Assembly (NCBI RefSeq): GCF_000371965.1
Contig: NZ_AQUO01000003.1
Span: 124,001 to 188,000 of the forward strand
Length of the DNA stretch: 64,000 bases
DNA from: Paracoccus sp. N5
GTDB lineage: Bacteria; Pseudomonadota; Alphaproteobacteria; Rhodobacterales; Rhodobacteraceae
Reading direction: 5' to 3'
The notes beneath the pieces were generated by a model. The model made no database searches. It worked only from the letters and a program-made list of their open reading frames with translations, and was not told where the DNA came from. Within the stretch, counting starts at the first letter, position 1, and the number at the start of each line of letters is the position of its first letter. This document shows, piece by piece, positions 52,674 to 61,210 of the stretch. Made by a program: the position numbers and the translations under genes.

Positions 52674-53273
52674 ATGGCTCGGACACGGGCGACGGATTTC
52701 GAGGAAAAACAGCGCGGATTGCTGGACAGCGCGGCCGAGGTCTTTGCCGAACTGGGCATGGAAAAGGCCTCGATGGCGCAGATCGCGGCCCATGCCCATG
52801 TCTCCAAGGCCCTGCTCTATCACTATTATCCCAGCAAGGACGCGCTGATCTTCGCCATCATCGCCACGCATCTGGAAGAGCTGGACGAGGCGATCGAACA
52901 GGCCGACGACGCCACCCTGCCGCCGCAGCAGCGGCTGCGCAAGCTGGTCGGCACGGTGCTGGAATGTTATCGCGGCGCCGACAACCAGCACAAGGTGCAG
53001 CTCAACGCCACCTCGGCGCTGTCGGACGAGCAGAAGGCCGAGATCCTCGCGCTGGAACGCCGCATCGTCAGGCATTTCGCGCTGGTGCTGCGTCAGATCA
53101 ACCCCGACCTCGACGACCCGCAGCGCCCGCTGCTGACGCCGGTCACCATGTCGCTCTTCGGCATGATGAACTGGGTCTATATGTGGTTCCGCGACGGCGG
53201 CCGCATCACGCGCGAGGACTACGCCGACGTGGCGACCACCCTGATCCTGGAAGGCATCAAGGCGGTGCGCTAG
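52674..53273 (+). CDS. TetR-family regulator, probable phenylacetate repressor PaaR
   Basis: A 199-residue TetR protein. The DNA-binding domain spans about residues 10-57: LLDSAAEVFAELGMEKASMA, then IAAHAHVSKALLYHYYPSKD. The C-terminal ligand domain is helical, with a short insert (LPPQQRLRKLVGTVLECYRG). It follows paaG-paaI-paaK on the same strand and a PaaR-like operator lies at 49908, so it probably represses both paa operons until phenylacetyl-CoA binds. The effector is inferred from the family. Confidence 0.82.
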   Translation: MARTRATDFEEKQRGLLDSAAEVFAELGMEKASMAQIAAHAHVSKALLYHYYPSKDALIFAIIATHLEELDEAIEQADDATLPPQQRLRKLVGTVLECYRGADNQHKVQLNATSALSDEQKAEILALERRIVRHFALVLRQINPDLDDPQRPLLTPVTMSLFGMMNWVYMWFRDGGRITREDYADVATTLILEGIKAVR

Positions 53274-53277
53274 GGCC

Positions 53278-53529
53278 TCAGGCCGCCAGCGCCGGCACGA
53301 AACCGGCGCTGCGGGCGGCCTCGGCGAAGGACTGCCGCGCCGCGCCGACCGGGACAAGGCAGTTCATCGCCGCCTCGACCTGGCGCAGCGCCTGGCCGCG
53401 GGCCGGGTCGGCCACCGGCCATTTGCGGCGCAGCCAGTAATGCGCCTGTTCGATGGTGCTGAATTTCTGCACGTCGCCCTCTGGCGAGACGACGAAGCTC
53501 AGGGGCGTGCCCCATTGGATCTCGATCAT
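53278..53529 (-). CDS. DUF982-family small protein
   Basis: An 83-residue protein, IQWGTPLSFVVSPEGDVQKF at the start, then IEQAHYWLRRKWPVAD and a C-terminal AARQSFAEAARSAGF, the DUF982 pattern common in Rhizobiales and Rhodobacteraceae. Function unknown. The ATG at 53529 has AAGGAAAC upstream. It converges with the tetR gene (4 bp between stops) and lies downstream of the cold shock gene, from which a strong terminator separates it. Confidence 0.72.
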   Translation of the reverse strand: MIEIQWGTPLSFVVSPEGDVQKFSTIEQAHYWLRRKWPVADPARGQALRQVEAAMNCLVPVGAARQSFAEAARSAGFVPALAA

Positions 53530-53582
53530 GGTGTTTCCTTGATGAAAAATGCTGTCCCGACCGCGCGGGGCCGCCGGTCGGA

Positions 53583-53621
53583 CAAAAAGAAAGGCGGGGC
53601 CGACATCGCCGGCCCCGCCTT
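53583..53621 (-). terminator. Rho-independent terminator of the cold shock gene
   Basis: AAGGCGGGGCCG pairs with CGGCCCCGCCTT across a 7-base loop (12-bp stem). On the minus strand it is followed by TTTCTTTTT. It lies 19 bp after the csp stop, a textbook intrinsic terminator. Confidence 0.9.
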
Positions 53622-53639
53622 CATGCAATGTCGGTTGGC

Positions 53640-53846
53640 TTACGCCAGCGCCAGGTTCGTCGCCGATTCGCGGCCGTTGCGGTCACGCTCCAGGTCGAAG
53701 GTCACCGCCTGGCCGTCGTTCAGACCGCGCAGGCCGGCACGCTCCAGCGCCGAGATATGGACGAAAACGTCCTTCGAACCGCCTTCGGGGGCGATGAAGC
53801 CGAAACCCTTGGTGGCGTTGAACCATTTCACGGTGCCATTGGCCAT
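53640..53846 (-). CDS. cspA: Cold shock protein (CspA family)
   Basis: A 68-residue single cold-shock domain. RNP1 is KGFGFIAP and RNP2 is VFVHISAL; the start MANGTVKWFNATKGFGFI is standard. It binds RNA and single-stranded DNA and eases secondary structures. The upstream 150 bp is relatively AT-rich with two TATATAG boxes (about 53858 and 53955) and probably holds a long leader, common in csp genes, though I cannot fix the promoter. Confidence 0.95.
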   Translation of the reverse strand: MANGTVKWFNATKGFGFIAPEGGSKDVFVHISALERAGLRGLNDGQAVTFDLERDRNGRESATNLALA

Positions 53847-53999
53847 CGTGTCATTCCTTATATAGATGCCGCTCGCGACATGCAGCGGCCCGGCAAAGCT
53901 GAAGATCGAAAGCTGAGCCGAAAGGAATCAGGTCCGAAAATAGGTATGCCGCCCCTATATAGCGCGGCATGACCCGGTTTTCGAGGGGGAAGGTGAAAA

Positions 54000-54359
54000 T
54001 TATCTCCCCTCGGGCTTTTTCTTCTCCAGCGCGCCGCGCGACAGCCGGTCCACGAGCAGGGCGGCGGCGACGGCCGCCGCCACCAGCGCGATGGTCTGCA
54101 TCGCGCCGGTCCACAGGCCCATCAGCCAGCAGAACCCCAGGCAGCAGGCCGACAGCACCGCCACCCGCAGCCCGGCGGCGAAGAAGGCCGCGACCGCGAC
54201 CAGCGCGATCAGCCCATAGGGCGGCAGCGCCAGCAGTGCGGCCTCGATGGCGCCCAGCACCGCCTCGATCACCTGGGTGATCACCGCGAAGACGCCGTGG
54301 AAATTGGCATTCAGCCAGTCGACGACGGGGGCGAGAAAGGCTCCGGGATTGAAACTCAT
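54000..54359 (-). pseudogene. Truncated ProW-type permease (N-terminal part only)
   Basis: A 119-codon frame starting MSFNPGAFLAPVVDWLNANF. It looks like the N-terminal third of a glycine betaine/choline ABC permease (LPPYGLIALVAVAAFFAAGL, LMGLWTGAMQTIALVAAAVA), but after about residue 100 the homologous-looking part stops and a short charged tail ends at a TAA. The missing part is the whole permease core, so it cannot transport. It overlaps the preceding remnant by ATGA, the intact operon's original junction. Confidence 0.65.
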
Positions 54360-54595
54360 TTCGTCCTCGCAAGGCTTTGGGTGACGCGGTCCAGCACCAT
54401 GGTCAGCACCACGATGGCGATCGAGGCATTGATCGAGGTGGCGATGTCCAGCGTGCGGATGGCGCCATAAATCGTCTCGCCAAGCCCGCCCGAGCCGACG
54501 ATGCCGGCGATGACGACCATGCCGAAGGCCATCATCAGGCTTTGGTCACGCCGGCCATGATCGAGGGCAGCGCAAAGGGCAGCCGCGTCGCTTCC
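54356..54595 (-). pseudogene. C-terminal remnant of a first ProW-type permease
   Basis: The end of a second permease: LPFALPSIMAGVT in one frame, then QSLMMAFGMVVIAGIVGSGG and DIATSINASIAIVVLTMVLD in the next. One base seems to be missing near 54543 (GTGACCAAAGC where GTGACCCAAAGC would keep the frame). The N-terminal half is absent: the sequence joins directly to the binding-protein remnant, so a deletion fused the two genes. The EAA-loop region is partly preserved. Confidence 0.7.
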
Positions 54596-55249
54596 GGATT
54601 CGCCTCGGCAAAGCCCTTCTGCGCGATCCAGCAATGAGACTGCGGCGGCGAAGGTGCCCTTGGGGTCGGCCAGGAGCTCGGTGCCGAACTTCCGCGCCAT
54701 CTAGGTCGGCTCCCACAGCGTTACGGCGATCCAGTCCTGGCGGTCGACAGCGGATTTCAGCGTGGCGGTCATGGCGGCGGGCGAGCCCTCGACCAGTTGC
54801 AGCTTCATGCCATAGGCATCGACCGCATCGGCAGCCTCGCGCATCAGCCCGGCGCCCGGCTCGATGCCGATAATCTTGCCGCCGAATTTATCGGCATTGT
54901 CGCTCAACTGCTCGATCGAAACGATCGGCACGTATTTCGGCACCGCGATGCCCCGGTAAAGCCCATGTTCTTGTTGCGGTTCCAGCAATCCTGCGCCACG
55001 CATCGGTCTGGCTGACCAGGATCTGCACGTCCCCTTGGCCAGCGCGGCATAGGCGATGCCCCATTCGGAAAACTCGGTCAACTCGACCGTATAGCCCTTG
55101 TCCTCCATCACCTTCCTGGTGATGCTCGAGATCGGCGTCAGATCCTCCCAGGCCTAGTGCCATCTTGATGATCTTGTCCTGCGCCAGCACGGGCGAGGCA
55201 AGCCCTCAGCGCCATGGCGTCGGCAAGGACGCTTTGAAAGTCTACGCAT
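54595..55249 (-). pseudogene. Degenerate glycine-betaine-type substrate-binding protein (OpuAC/ProX)
   Basis: A strong ribosome site (GAGGAGGGAAAA) and ATG at 55249 begin it, but the frame breaks several times. In-frame pieces: SPVLAQDKIIKMAL (signal cleavage region), WEDLTPISSITRKVMEDKGY, ELTEFSEWGIAYAALAKG, DVQILVSQTD, VPKYVPIVSIEQLSDNADKF and DRQDWIAVTLWEPT. An extra base near 55150, a missing one near 55040 and a TAG at 54701, where tryptophan would be expected, kill it. The last piece (WIAQKGFAEANPEATR) runs into the permease remnant. Confidence 0.8.
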
Positions 55250-55329
55250 TTTTCCCTCCTCTGTCCGATGATCTTGCAGGCCCGGATGCAGCGGCCATGG
55301 CTGGCCACGCGCCGCGAAGGCATCGCGGC

Positions 55330-55735
55330 GGCCGGGCCCGTCCTGCGACGAGGCATGTTTGGAAAGCAAGGCACGTCTCAGGGCGCCCGGCGGTCAGCGG
55401 CGCGGGATGGGCAAAGACCAGCCGGCCGGGGACGATGGACTCGCGCACCATGTGGTGCCAGCCCAGCATCACCCCCTCGCCCGCCATGGCGGCGGCCATC
55501 AGCAGGCTGACCTTGTTCGTGGACAGACTGGCAGGCGCCTTGGCCCATTGGGCCCTTGGGCGCGAAACCATTCCGCCCAGCCCGGCGGCTGCCAGCCGAT
55601 GGCATCGGCGCTCCAATGCCGGTCATGCAGATGCAGCAGGTTGACCCAGTTCAGGCTGCCGGGATCCTCGAACGGCCCGTGCCGGGCCAGGAATTCCGGC
55701 GGACAGACCGGCTGGGCAGTCTCGGGAACCCGAGC
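55330..55735 (-). pseudogene. Remnant of a LysR-family regulator (effector domain only)
   Basis: Two frames carry parts of a LysR effector domain: PVCPPEFLARHGPFEDPGSL, then LLHLHDRHWSADAIGW and GWAEWFRAQG, and after a frameshift ASLSTNKVSLLMAAAMAGEG, VMLGWHHMVRESIVPGRLVF. The helix-turn-helix half is gone and the right end abuts a plus-strand remnant. It resembles GcvA-like regulators that accompany betaine or amino-acid genes. Confidence 0.65.
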
Positions 55736-55794
55736 TGGAAGGCGTGATCGCGACGCTGAAGACCGCCGTCGCCGCCATCGTCGAGGGGAAATGA
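55733..55794 (+). pseudogene. C-terminal tail of an unidentified gene
   Basis: An in-frame tail reading ELEGVIATLKTAVAAIVEGK and TGA stop, directly before the aldehyde dehydrogenase remnant. It looks like the last helix of a class III aminotransferase, which often precedes such dehydrogenases, but 20 residues are too few to be sure. Upstream sequence belongs to the LysR remnant on the other strand, so a rearrangement junction lies near 55730. Confidence 0.35.
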
Positions 55795-55795
55795 C

Positions 55796-56937
55796 ATGAC
55801 CGATCTGCTGAGCACCGAGGACTACAAATCCATCGCCGCCGGGCTGTCTTTCCCGACACAGGCCTTCATCGACGGTGCCTCCCGCCCGGCGCTGTCGGGC
55901 CAGACCTTCGCCACCACCAACCCGGCCACGGGCGAGGCGCTGGCCGAGATCGCCGCCTGCGATGCGCGGGACGTGGACCTGGCCGTCGCGGCCGCCCGCG
56001 CCGCCTTCGAGGACGGCCGCTGGTCCAGGCTGCATCCGGGCGAGCGCAAGCATGTCCTGCTGCGCCTGGCCGCGCTGATGGAGGAGAATGCCCGCGAACT
56101 GGCGGTGCTGGAAAGCCTCGACGCTGGCAAGACCATCTTCGACTGCGAAACCGTGGACGTGCCGGAAACCATCCATGTCCTGCGCTAGCACGCGGAACTG
56201 ATCGACAAGATCTACGATCAGGTCTCGCCCGCATCCGACAACCACATCGCCATGATCCTGCGCGAACCGGTCGGCGTCGTGGGGCTGGTGCTGCCCTGGA
56301 ACTTCCCGCTGCTGATGCTGGCCTGGAAGACCGGCCCGGCGCTGGCCGCGGGCTGTTCGGTGGTGCTGAAGCCGGCGGCGGAGACCACGCTCAGCACGCT
56401 GCGCGTCGCGGAACTGGCGGCCGAGGCCGGGCTGCCGGCGGGCGTCTTGAACATCGTCACCGGCTCGGGCTCCGCGGTGGGCGAGCCGCTGGGCCGGCAC
56501 CCGGGCGTCGACATGGTCAGTTTCACCGGCTCGACCGCGACCGGGCGGCGCTTCCTGCATTACTCGGCCGACAGCAACCTCAAGGAGGTGGTGCTGGAAC
56601 TGGGCGGCAAGAACCCTGCGTGGTGCTGGACGATGCCGAGGACCTGGACGCGGTGGCGGCGCATGTGGTGAACGGCGCCTTCTGGAACATGGGGCAGAAC
56701 TGCTCGGCCGGCTCGCGGCTGATCGTGCAGCGGGGCATCAGGGACCGGCTGCTGGAGAAGGTGCGCAGCACGCTGACCGGCATCGGCGCGGCCGAACTGC
56801 TCTGCGGCCGGACCAGCCCGGTCACGGCCTTCTTCGCCGCCGAGGCCGAGCCCAGCCGCCTGCCGCCGCATCCCTTCGACACCATCGGCGCAAACGCCTA
56901 TATGCGCTGGAAGGAATGGCAGGCACGGCAGGAATAA
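55796..56937 (+). pseudogene. Degenerate aldehyde dehydrogenase (PuuC-like), truncated and chimeric
   Basis: The start MTDLLSTEDYKSIAAGL and following sequence match gamma-glutamyl-aminobutyraldehyde or betaine-aldehyde-type dehydrogenases: LPWNFPLLMLAWKTGPALAA, FTGSTATGRRFLHY, LELGGKNP and GQNCSAGSR (catalytic cysteine). A TAG at 56186 replaces an expected tryptophan codon, and one base is missing near 56620. After EKVRSTLTG the family sequence stops; the last ~50 codons (from about 56790, ending KEWQARQE) are unrelated and not recognised. About 180 C-terminal residues are absent. Confidence 0.8.
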
Positions 56938-57048
56938 GCCTTCTGAGGGCGGAGCGTCTTGGGTCGCGCCGCCCGTTGTCCATGCGCGCCATTGTAGCGG
57001 ACCGCTCCGTCCCCTTGCGCTCAGGCAGCCACCCCTTGGCCCGACAGG

Positions 57049-58338
57049 CTAGCGGGCGAAGCCGCTGACATGGGGCAGCCAGGTCGACAGCGCCGGCACG
57101 AAGGTCAGAATCAGCAGCGCCGCCATCGCCGCGAAGAAGAAGGGCGGCAACTCGCGGATCAGCGCCGAAGGCCGCTGCTTGGTGGCCGAGGCCACGACGA
57201 AGATCAGGCTGCCGACCGGCGGCGTCATCAGCCCGAAGGTCAGGTTGACGATGACGATGATCGCGAAATGATCCGCGGCGATGCCCAGGCTGTGCGCGAT
57301 GGGTGCCAGGACCGGGACCAGGATCATCACCCCCGGCAGCGGGTCCATGAACATGCCGAAGACCAGCAGCAGCAGGTTCACCATCAGCAGGAAGGCGATC
57401 GGCGACAGGTCCATCGCGATCACGGCATCGGCCATGGCCTGCGGCACGCCCTCGATGATCAGCACCCAGGCAAAGGCGCGGGCGGCGGCCAGGATCATCA
57501 GCACCGCGACCGACATGATCGCCGAGCGCAGGAAGGCGCCCCACAGGTCCGCCCAGCTGAACCCGCGATAGACAAAGGCCGAGACCACGACGGCATAGAA
57601 CACCGCCACGACCGAGGCCTCGGTCGGCGTGAACAGCCCGGCGCGGATGCCGCCGACGATCAGCACGATCAGCAGCAGCGCCGGCAACGCCGCGCCGGTG
57701 TTGAGCAGCATCTGCCGGACCGGCGGGCGCGGCTCGAGGCTGCGATAGTCGCGCTTGCGGCTGATCCCCCAGTTCACCAGCGCGATCAGCCCCGAGATCA
57801 GCAGGCCGAGCAGCAGGCCGGCCATGAACAGCGACCCGACCGAGACATTGCGGTCCTGCAGCGCATAGATGATCATGGTGATCGAGGGCGGGATGATCGG
57901 ATCGACCACCGAGACCGAGATGGTCAGCGCCCCGGCATAGCCCTTGGAATAGCCCGACCGCTCCATCATCCGCGCCATCATCGCCCCCGGGCCGGCGGCC
58001 GAGGCCAGGGCCGAACCCGAGATGCCCGCGAACAGCGTCCCGGTCAGGATGTTGGCATAGCCCAAGCCCCCGCGCAGATGGCCGACGAATTGCGAGGCAA
58101 AGCGCAAGAGCATGCGCGAGATCGCCCCGGTGGACATGATCTCGGCCGCGAGGATGAAGAAGGGCACGGCCAGCAGCGGAAAGCTGTCGAGGCCGGTGAA
58201 CATTTCCTTGACGACCACGACCATGGGATAGCGCCCGCTGATCGCCACGGCGGCAAAGGCCGACATCGCCAGCGCGAATGCGACAGGCACCCCGATCACC
58301 ATCAGGATCAGGAAGGCGGCGACCAGGATCTCAACCAA
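57049..58338 (-). CDS. dctM: TRAP transporter large permease DctM
   Basis: A 429-residue protein with about 12 helices. Family stretches: GVPVAFALAMSAFAAVAI, FAGISGSALASAAGPGAMMA and VVDPIIPPSITMIIYA, plus the inverted GLMTPPVGSLIFVVASATK. It imports a carboxylate with sodium. I place the start at TTG 58338, six bases after GAGG and overlapping dctQ by 8 bp; a TTG eight codons earlier is less likely. Substrate unknown; no enzyme genes lie directly beside the operon. Confidence 0.9.
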   Translation of the reverse strand: MVEILVAAFLILMVIGVPVAFALAMSAFAAVAISGRYPMVVVVKEMFTGLDSFPLLAVPFFILAAEIMSTGAISRMLLRFASQFVGHLRGGLGYANILTGTLFAGISGSALASAAGPGAMMARMMERSGYSKGYAGALTISVSVVDPIIPPSITMIIYALQDRNVSVGSLFMAGLLLGLLISGLIALVNWGISRKRDYRSLEPRPPVRQMLLNTGAALPALLLIVLIVGGIRAGLFTPTEASVVAVFYAVVVSAFVYRGFSWADLWGAFLRSAIMSVAVLMILAAARAFAWVLIIEGVPQAMADAVIAMDLSPIAFLLMVNLLLLVFGMFMDPLPGVMILVPVLAPIAHSLGIAADHFAIIVIVNLTFGLMTPPVGSLIFVVASATKQRPSALIRELPPFFFAAMAALLILTFVPALSTWLPHVSGFAR

Positions 58339-58825
58339 CGGCGGCCTCGTCCGAATGTTCAAGCCCCGCGCGCAGATAGCGCGGCGCGATCAGCGCCAGA
58401 TGCACGATCAGCAGGGCGAAGCCCACGGGCATCGCGGCATAGACCCATTTCATCGGCACGCGCAGCGCCGCGGATTTCTGCACCGACATCCGGCCCATGT
58501 AATCCAGCCCGACCCAGACCATGAAGCCGAAAAAGCCGAACAGCAGCAACAGGATGACCCCCCGCAGGACGCGCTGGCCCTGCGTCGGCAGCGCCTCTTG
58601 CGCATTGGTGATGGCGGCATGCGCCCCCTCGCGCAGGGCCAGCCCCGCGCCCAGGAAGGTCACCCAGATCATGGCGTAGCGCGCCACCTCGTCCGCCCAG
58701 GTCAGCGAGTTGCCGGTCAGGTAGCGGCCGGCGACGTTCCAGCCCAGGATCAGGGTCATCGCCATCAGCGCCAGCACCAGCACGGCACCGTTCACAGCGA
58801 CGAAGGCGCGTTCGATCCGGCGCAT
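58331..58825 (-). CDS. dctQ: TRAP transporter small permease DctQ
   Basis: A 164-residue, four-helix protein. The GRYLTGNSLTWADEVARYAM segment with the WxxEVxRY-like pattern is the DctQ hallmark, and KSAALRVPMKWVYAAMPVGF is the second conserved part. It lies 6 bp after dctP and overlaps dctM. It forms the membrane complex with DctM. Confidence 0.9.
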   Translation of the reverse strand: MRRIERAFVAVNGAVLVLALMAMTLILGWNVAGRYLTGNSLTWADEVARYAMIWVTFLGAGLALREGAHAAITNAQEALPTQGQRVLRGVILLLLFGFFGFMVWVGLDYMGRMSVQKSAALRVPMKWVYAAMPVGFALLIVHLALIAPRYLRAGLEHSDEAAVG

Positions 58826-58831
58826 GGCCGC

Positions 58832-59800
58832 CTACTCGACCGCGCTGATGCGGTCCATCAGCTCCTTGCCGAACTGGGCCTCGTAGGATTTGTAGGGCTC
58901 GGCCAGCGCCTCGCGGAACGCCGCCTTCTGCTCGGGCGTCAGCTCGTTCACGGTCATGCCCTGTTCCTGCATCGACGCCACGCCCGAGGCATCGACCTCG
59001 TCGACATAGGCGCGCATGGCGACCACCGCGTCCTTGGCGGCCTTCTGGAAGGCGGCCTGCTGCGTCTCGTCCAGCCCGCCCCAGAGCGAGGGCGACACCA
59101 GGATGATGGTCGAGGAATAGACGTGCCCGTCCAGCGTCAGGTTCTTCTGGACCTCGTTCAGCTTGGCCGAGACGATCACCGACAGCGGGTTTTCCTGGCC
59201 GTCGATGGCGCCCTGTTCCAGCGCGCCGATCACCTCGGGCCAGGCCATGGGCGTGGGCGCGGCGCCAAGCGCGCGGAAGGCCTCGATATGGATCGGGTTC
59301 TCCATGGTGCGGATCTTGAGCCCGGCCATGTCCGCCGGAGTCTCGATCGCGCCGCGGTTCGAGGTGATGTGGCGGAAGCCCTGCTCGCCCCAGGCCAGCG
59401 CATGCAGGCCGGCATCGTCGAATTTCGCCAGCATTTCCTGGCCGATCTCGCCGTCCAGAACCTTGCGGGCATGATCCTTGTCGCGCAGCAGGAAGGGAAT
59501 GCCCAGCACGCCGACCTCGGGCACGAAATTCGTCAGCGTGCCGTCCGAGGCGATGGTCATCTCGACCGTGCCCAGTTGCAGCCCCTCGAGCACCTCGCGT
59601 TCCCCGCCCAGGCCCGACGAGGGGAAATGCCGGAAGGTGAAGGCATCGCCCAGGCTTTCCTTGAGGGAGGCTTCGAAAGCCTTGGCGCCGGCGCCGTAAT
59701 GGCTGTCCTCGGCCAGCGCATAGCCGATCTTGATCTCTTGCGCGGCGGCGGGCAGGGCGAATACGGCACCGAGCAGCGATGCAACCAGAACGTGTTTCAT
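58832..59800 (-). CDS. dctP: TRAP transporter substrate-binding protein DctP
   Basis: A 322-residue periplasmic protein. Start at 59800 with GGAGGAAGC upstream and a signal peptide (MKHVLVASLLGAVFALPAAA). The mature part has GYALAEDSHYGAGAKAFEAS, the ligand-binding arginine in GLKIRTMENPIHIEAFRAL, and EQGAIDGQENPLSVI, all typical of DctP. Its ligand is probably a carboxylate such as a sugar acid or keto acid; unknown. It heads the dctPQM operon, 111 bp downstream of the adenylating-enzyme gene. Confidence 0.9.
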   Translation of the reverse strand: MKHVLVASLLGAVFALPAAAQEIKIGYALAEDSHYGAGAKAFEASLKESLGDAFTFRHFPSSGLGGEREVLEGLQLGTVEMTIASDGTLTNFVPEVGVLGIPFLLRDKDHARKVLDGEIGQEMLAKFDDAGLHALAWGEQGFRHITSNRGAIETPADMAGLKIRTMENPIHIEAFRALGAAPTPMAWPEVIGALEQGAIDGQENPLSVIVSAKLNEVQKNLTLDGHVYSSTIILVSPSLWGGLDETQQAAFQKAAKDAVVAMRAYVDEVDASGVASMQEQGMTVNELTPEQKAAFREALAEPYKSYEAQFGKELMDRISAVE

Positions 59801-59911
59801 TGCGAGCTTCCTCCCATGGTCGGGTCGGGGTCTAGCGCGATACCGTGACTTGGCGCAATCCCAAAGCCGCCGTGGCGCGGTCCCGCGCAAGATCATTTCG
59901 CGGGGATCACT

Positions 59912-61210
59912 TCACGGATGCGCGGCAGGCTGGAGCGCCGTTCCCGGTGTCGGTTCGACCCGGATGCGGCGGCGCTTGGCATCGCTCTCCGGCGGCAGGC
60001 CGGCGTGAAAGGTCAGCGCGGGCAGGACGGCCCCCATCTGCCCTGCCAGCGCGGCCAGGCTGGCGCGCAGCGCCGCCTCGACCCCCGGCGCGGCGCCGTC
60101 CAGCCACAGGTGCAGCACCCTGCCGCGCTGGATGATGCGATAGTCGCGCAGGCTTTGCGGCAGGCAGGCGATGGCGGTGCGGATCGCCTCGGAGGGGACC
60201 ATGCGCGGTCCCGTGGCCGAGACCCACCACAGCATGTCATCCTCGCGCCCCTCGATCCGGGCGATGCGCTGGCTGGCACAGCCGCAGGGGCACGGCCGGG
60301 GATCGGGGATCAGCACGTCGTTCAGGCGATAGTTCAGGATCGGCAGGCTCTCGCGGGTGAAGTCGTGGATGATCGGGCAGAAGGCACCCGTCGCCGGGTC
60401 GATCACATCGCGGTCGATGCGCAGCCAGCGTTCGTTCAGATGCAGGCTGCCGGCGCGGCAGGTCATGGCCAGCACGCCCTCGGTCGCCTGATAGACCTGG
60501 TCGACGCGGATGCCGAAGGCGGCCTCGATCAGCGCCACATCCTCGGGCGACAGCGTCTCGGCGACCGAGATCACCCGGCGCGGCGCCAGCCGGATCCGGC
60601 CCGCCGCCTGCCGCTCGGCCAGCATGGCCAGCACCCGCGCCGGCGCGATCAGGACCGAAGGGGCCAGTTCCGCCAACCGGGGCATCTGCGCATCCAGCGG
60701 CGCCAGCAGGTCGAAGAAGGCAAAGCGGACCAGCGGATTCGACAGCCCGCGATACAGCGCATTGTCGGCGCGCATGAAGAACGCGATGCGCTGGCGGCGC
60801 CGCAACTCCGGCCAATAGCGCCCCAGCATGATCGCGGCCCAGAGCCGCCTTTCGCGCGGCGTGGCCAGGAACAGCCCGCGCTGGCCCGAGGTGCCGGTGG
60901 ACAGCCCGACCGAGACATCGCCGATCAGCGGGCGGAAATCGCGGCTGGTCTCGGCGCGGATGGCGATGCGCATCGCCCTGTCGCGGTCGATGCCGCAGGT
61001 GTTGACGGCCGAGAATTCCGCCATCAGCCGGGCCTTGCCCATGCGCGGCAGCGTCTCCAGCGGCAGGTCCGCCATGCCGCGATAGAAGGGCGAACGCGGC
61101 ATGACCCGGGCGCGAAAGCGGCGGAAGCCGGCAGCGTGATGCGCCTCGATGGCGGCGCGCGAGGCAAAACCGCCGCCATAGCGGCTGTGCAGGAATGCGG
61201 TCAGGCTCAT
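59912..61210 (-). CDS. Adenylate-forming enzyme, coenzyme F390 synthetase/PaaK-like
   Basis: A 432-residue relative of phenylacetate-CoA ligase and F390 synthetase. An ATP loop (LSTGTSGQRGLF, about 103-114) and the adenine motif YQATEG (240-245) are present; the RLNDVLIPD hinge and GREDDMLWW C-terminal motif resemble PaaK. A CPCGC cluster (307-311) could bind a metal. It begins at ATG 61210, overlapping the hydrolase gene by 4 bp (ATGA). In this operon it probably activates a beta-hydroxy or beta-keto fatty acid as adenylate, but the acceptor is unknown. Not a canonical OleC. Confidence 0.78.
   Translation of the reverse strand: MSLTAFLHSRYGGGFASRAAIEAHHAAGFRRFRARVMPRSPFYRGMADLPLETLPRMGKARLMAEFSAVNTCGIDRDRAMRIAIRAETSRDFRPLIGDVSVGLSTGTSGQRGLFLATPRERRLWAAIMLGRYWPELRRRQRIAFFMRADNALYRGLSNPLVRFAFFDLLAPLDAQMPRLAELAPSVLIAPARVLAMLAERQAAGRIRLAPRRVISVAETLSPEDVALIEAAFGIRVDQVYQATEGVLAMTCRAGSLHLNERWLRIDRDVIDPATGAFCPIIHDFTRESLPILNYRLNDVLIPDPRPCPCGCASQRIARIEGREDDMLWWVSATGPRMVPSEAIRTAIACLPQSLRDYRIIQRGRVLHLWLDGAAPGVEAALRASLAALAGQMGAVLPALTFHAGLPPESDAKRRRIRVEPTPGTALQPAAHP

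Noticed and set aside
54701..56188. TAG read as an amino acid (amber recoding) in the binding protein and aldehyde dehydrogenase
   Set aside because: Both genes also carry frameshifts and deletions, so simple decay explains the stops.
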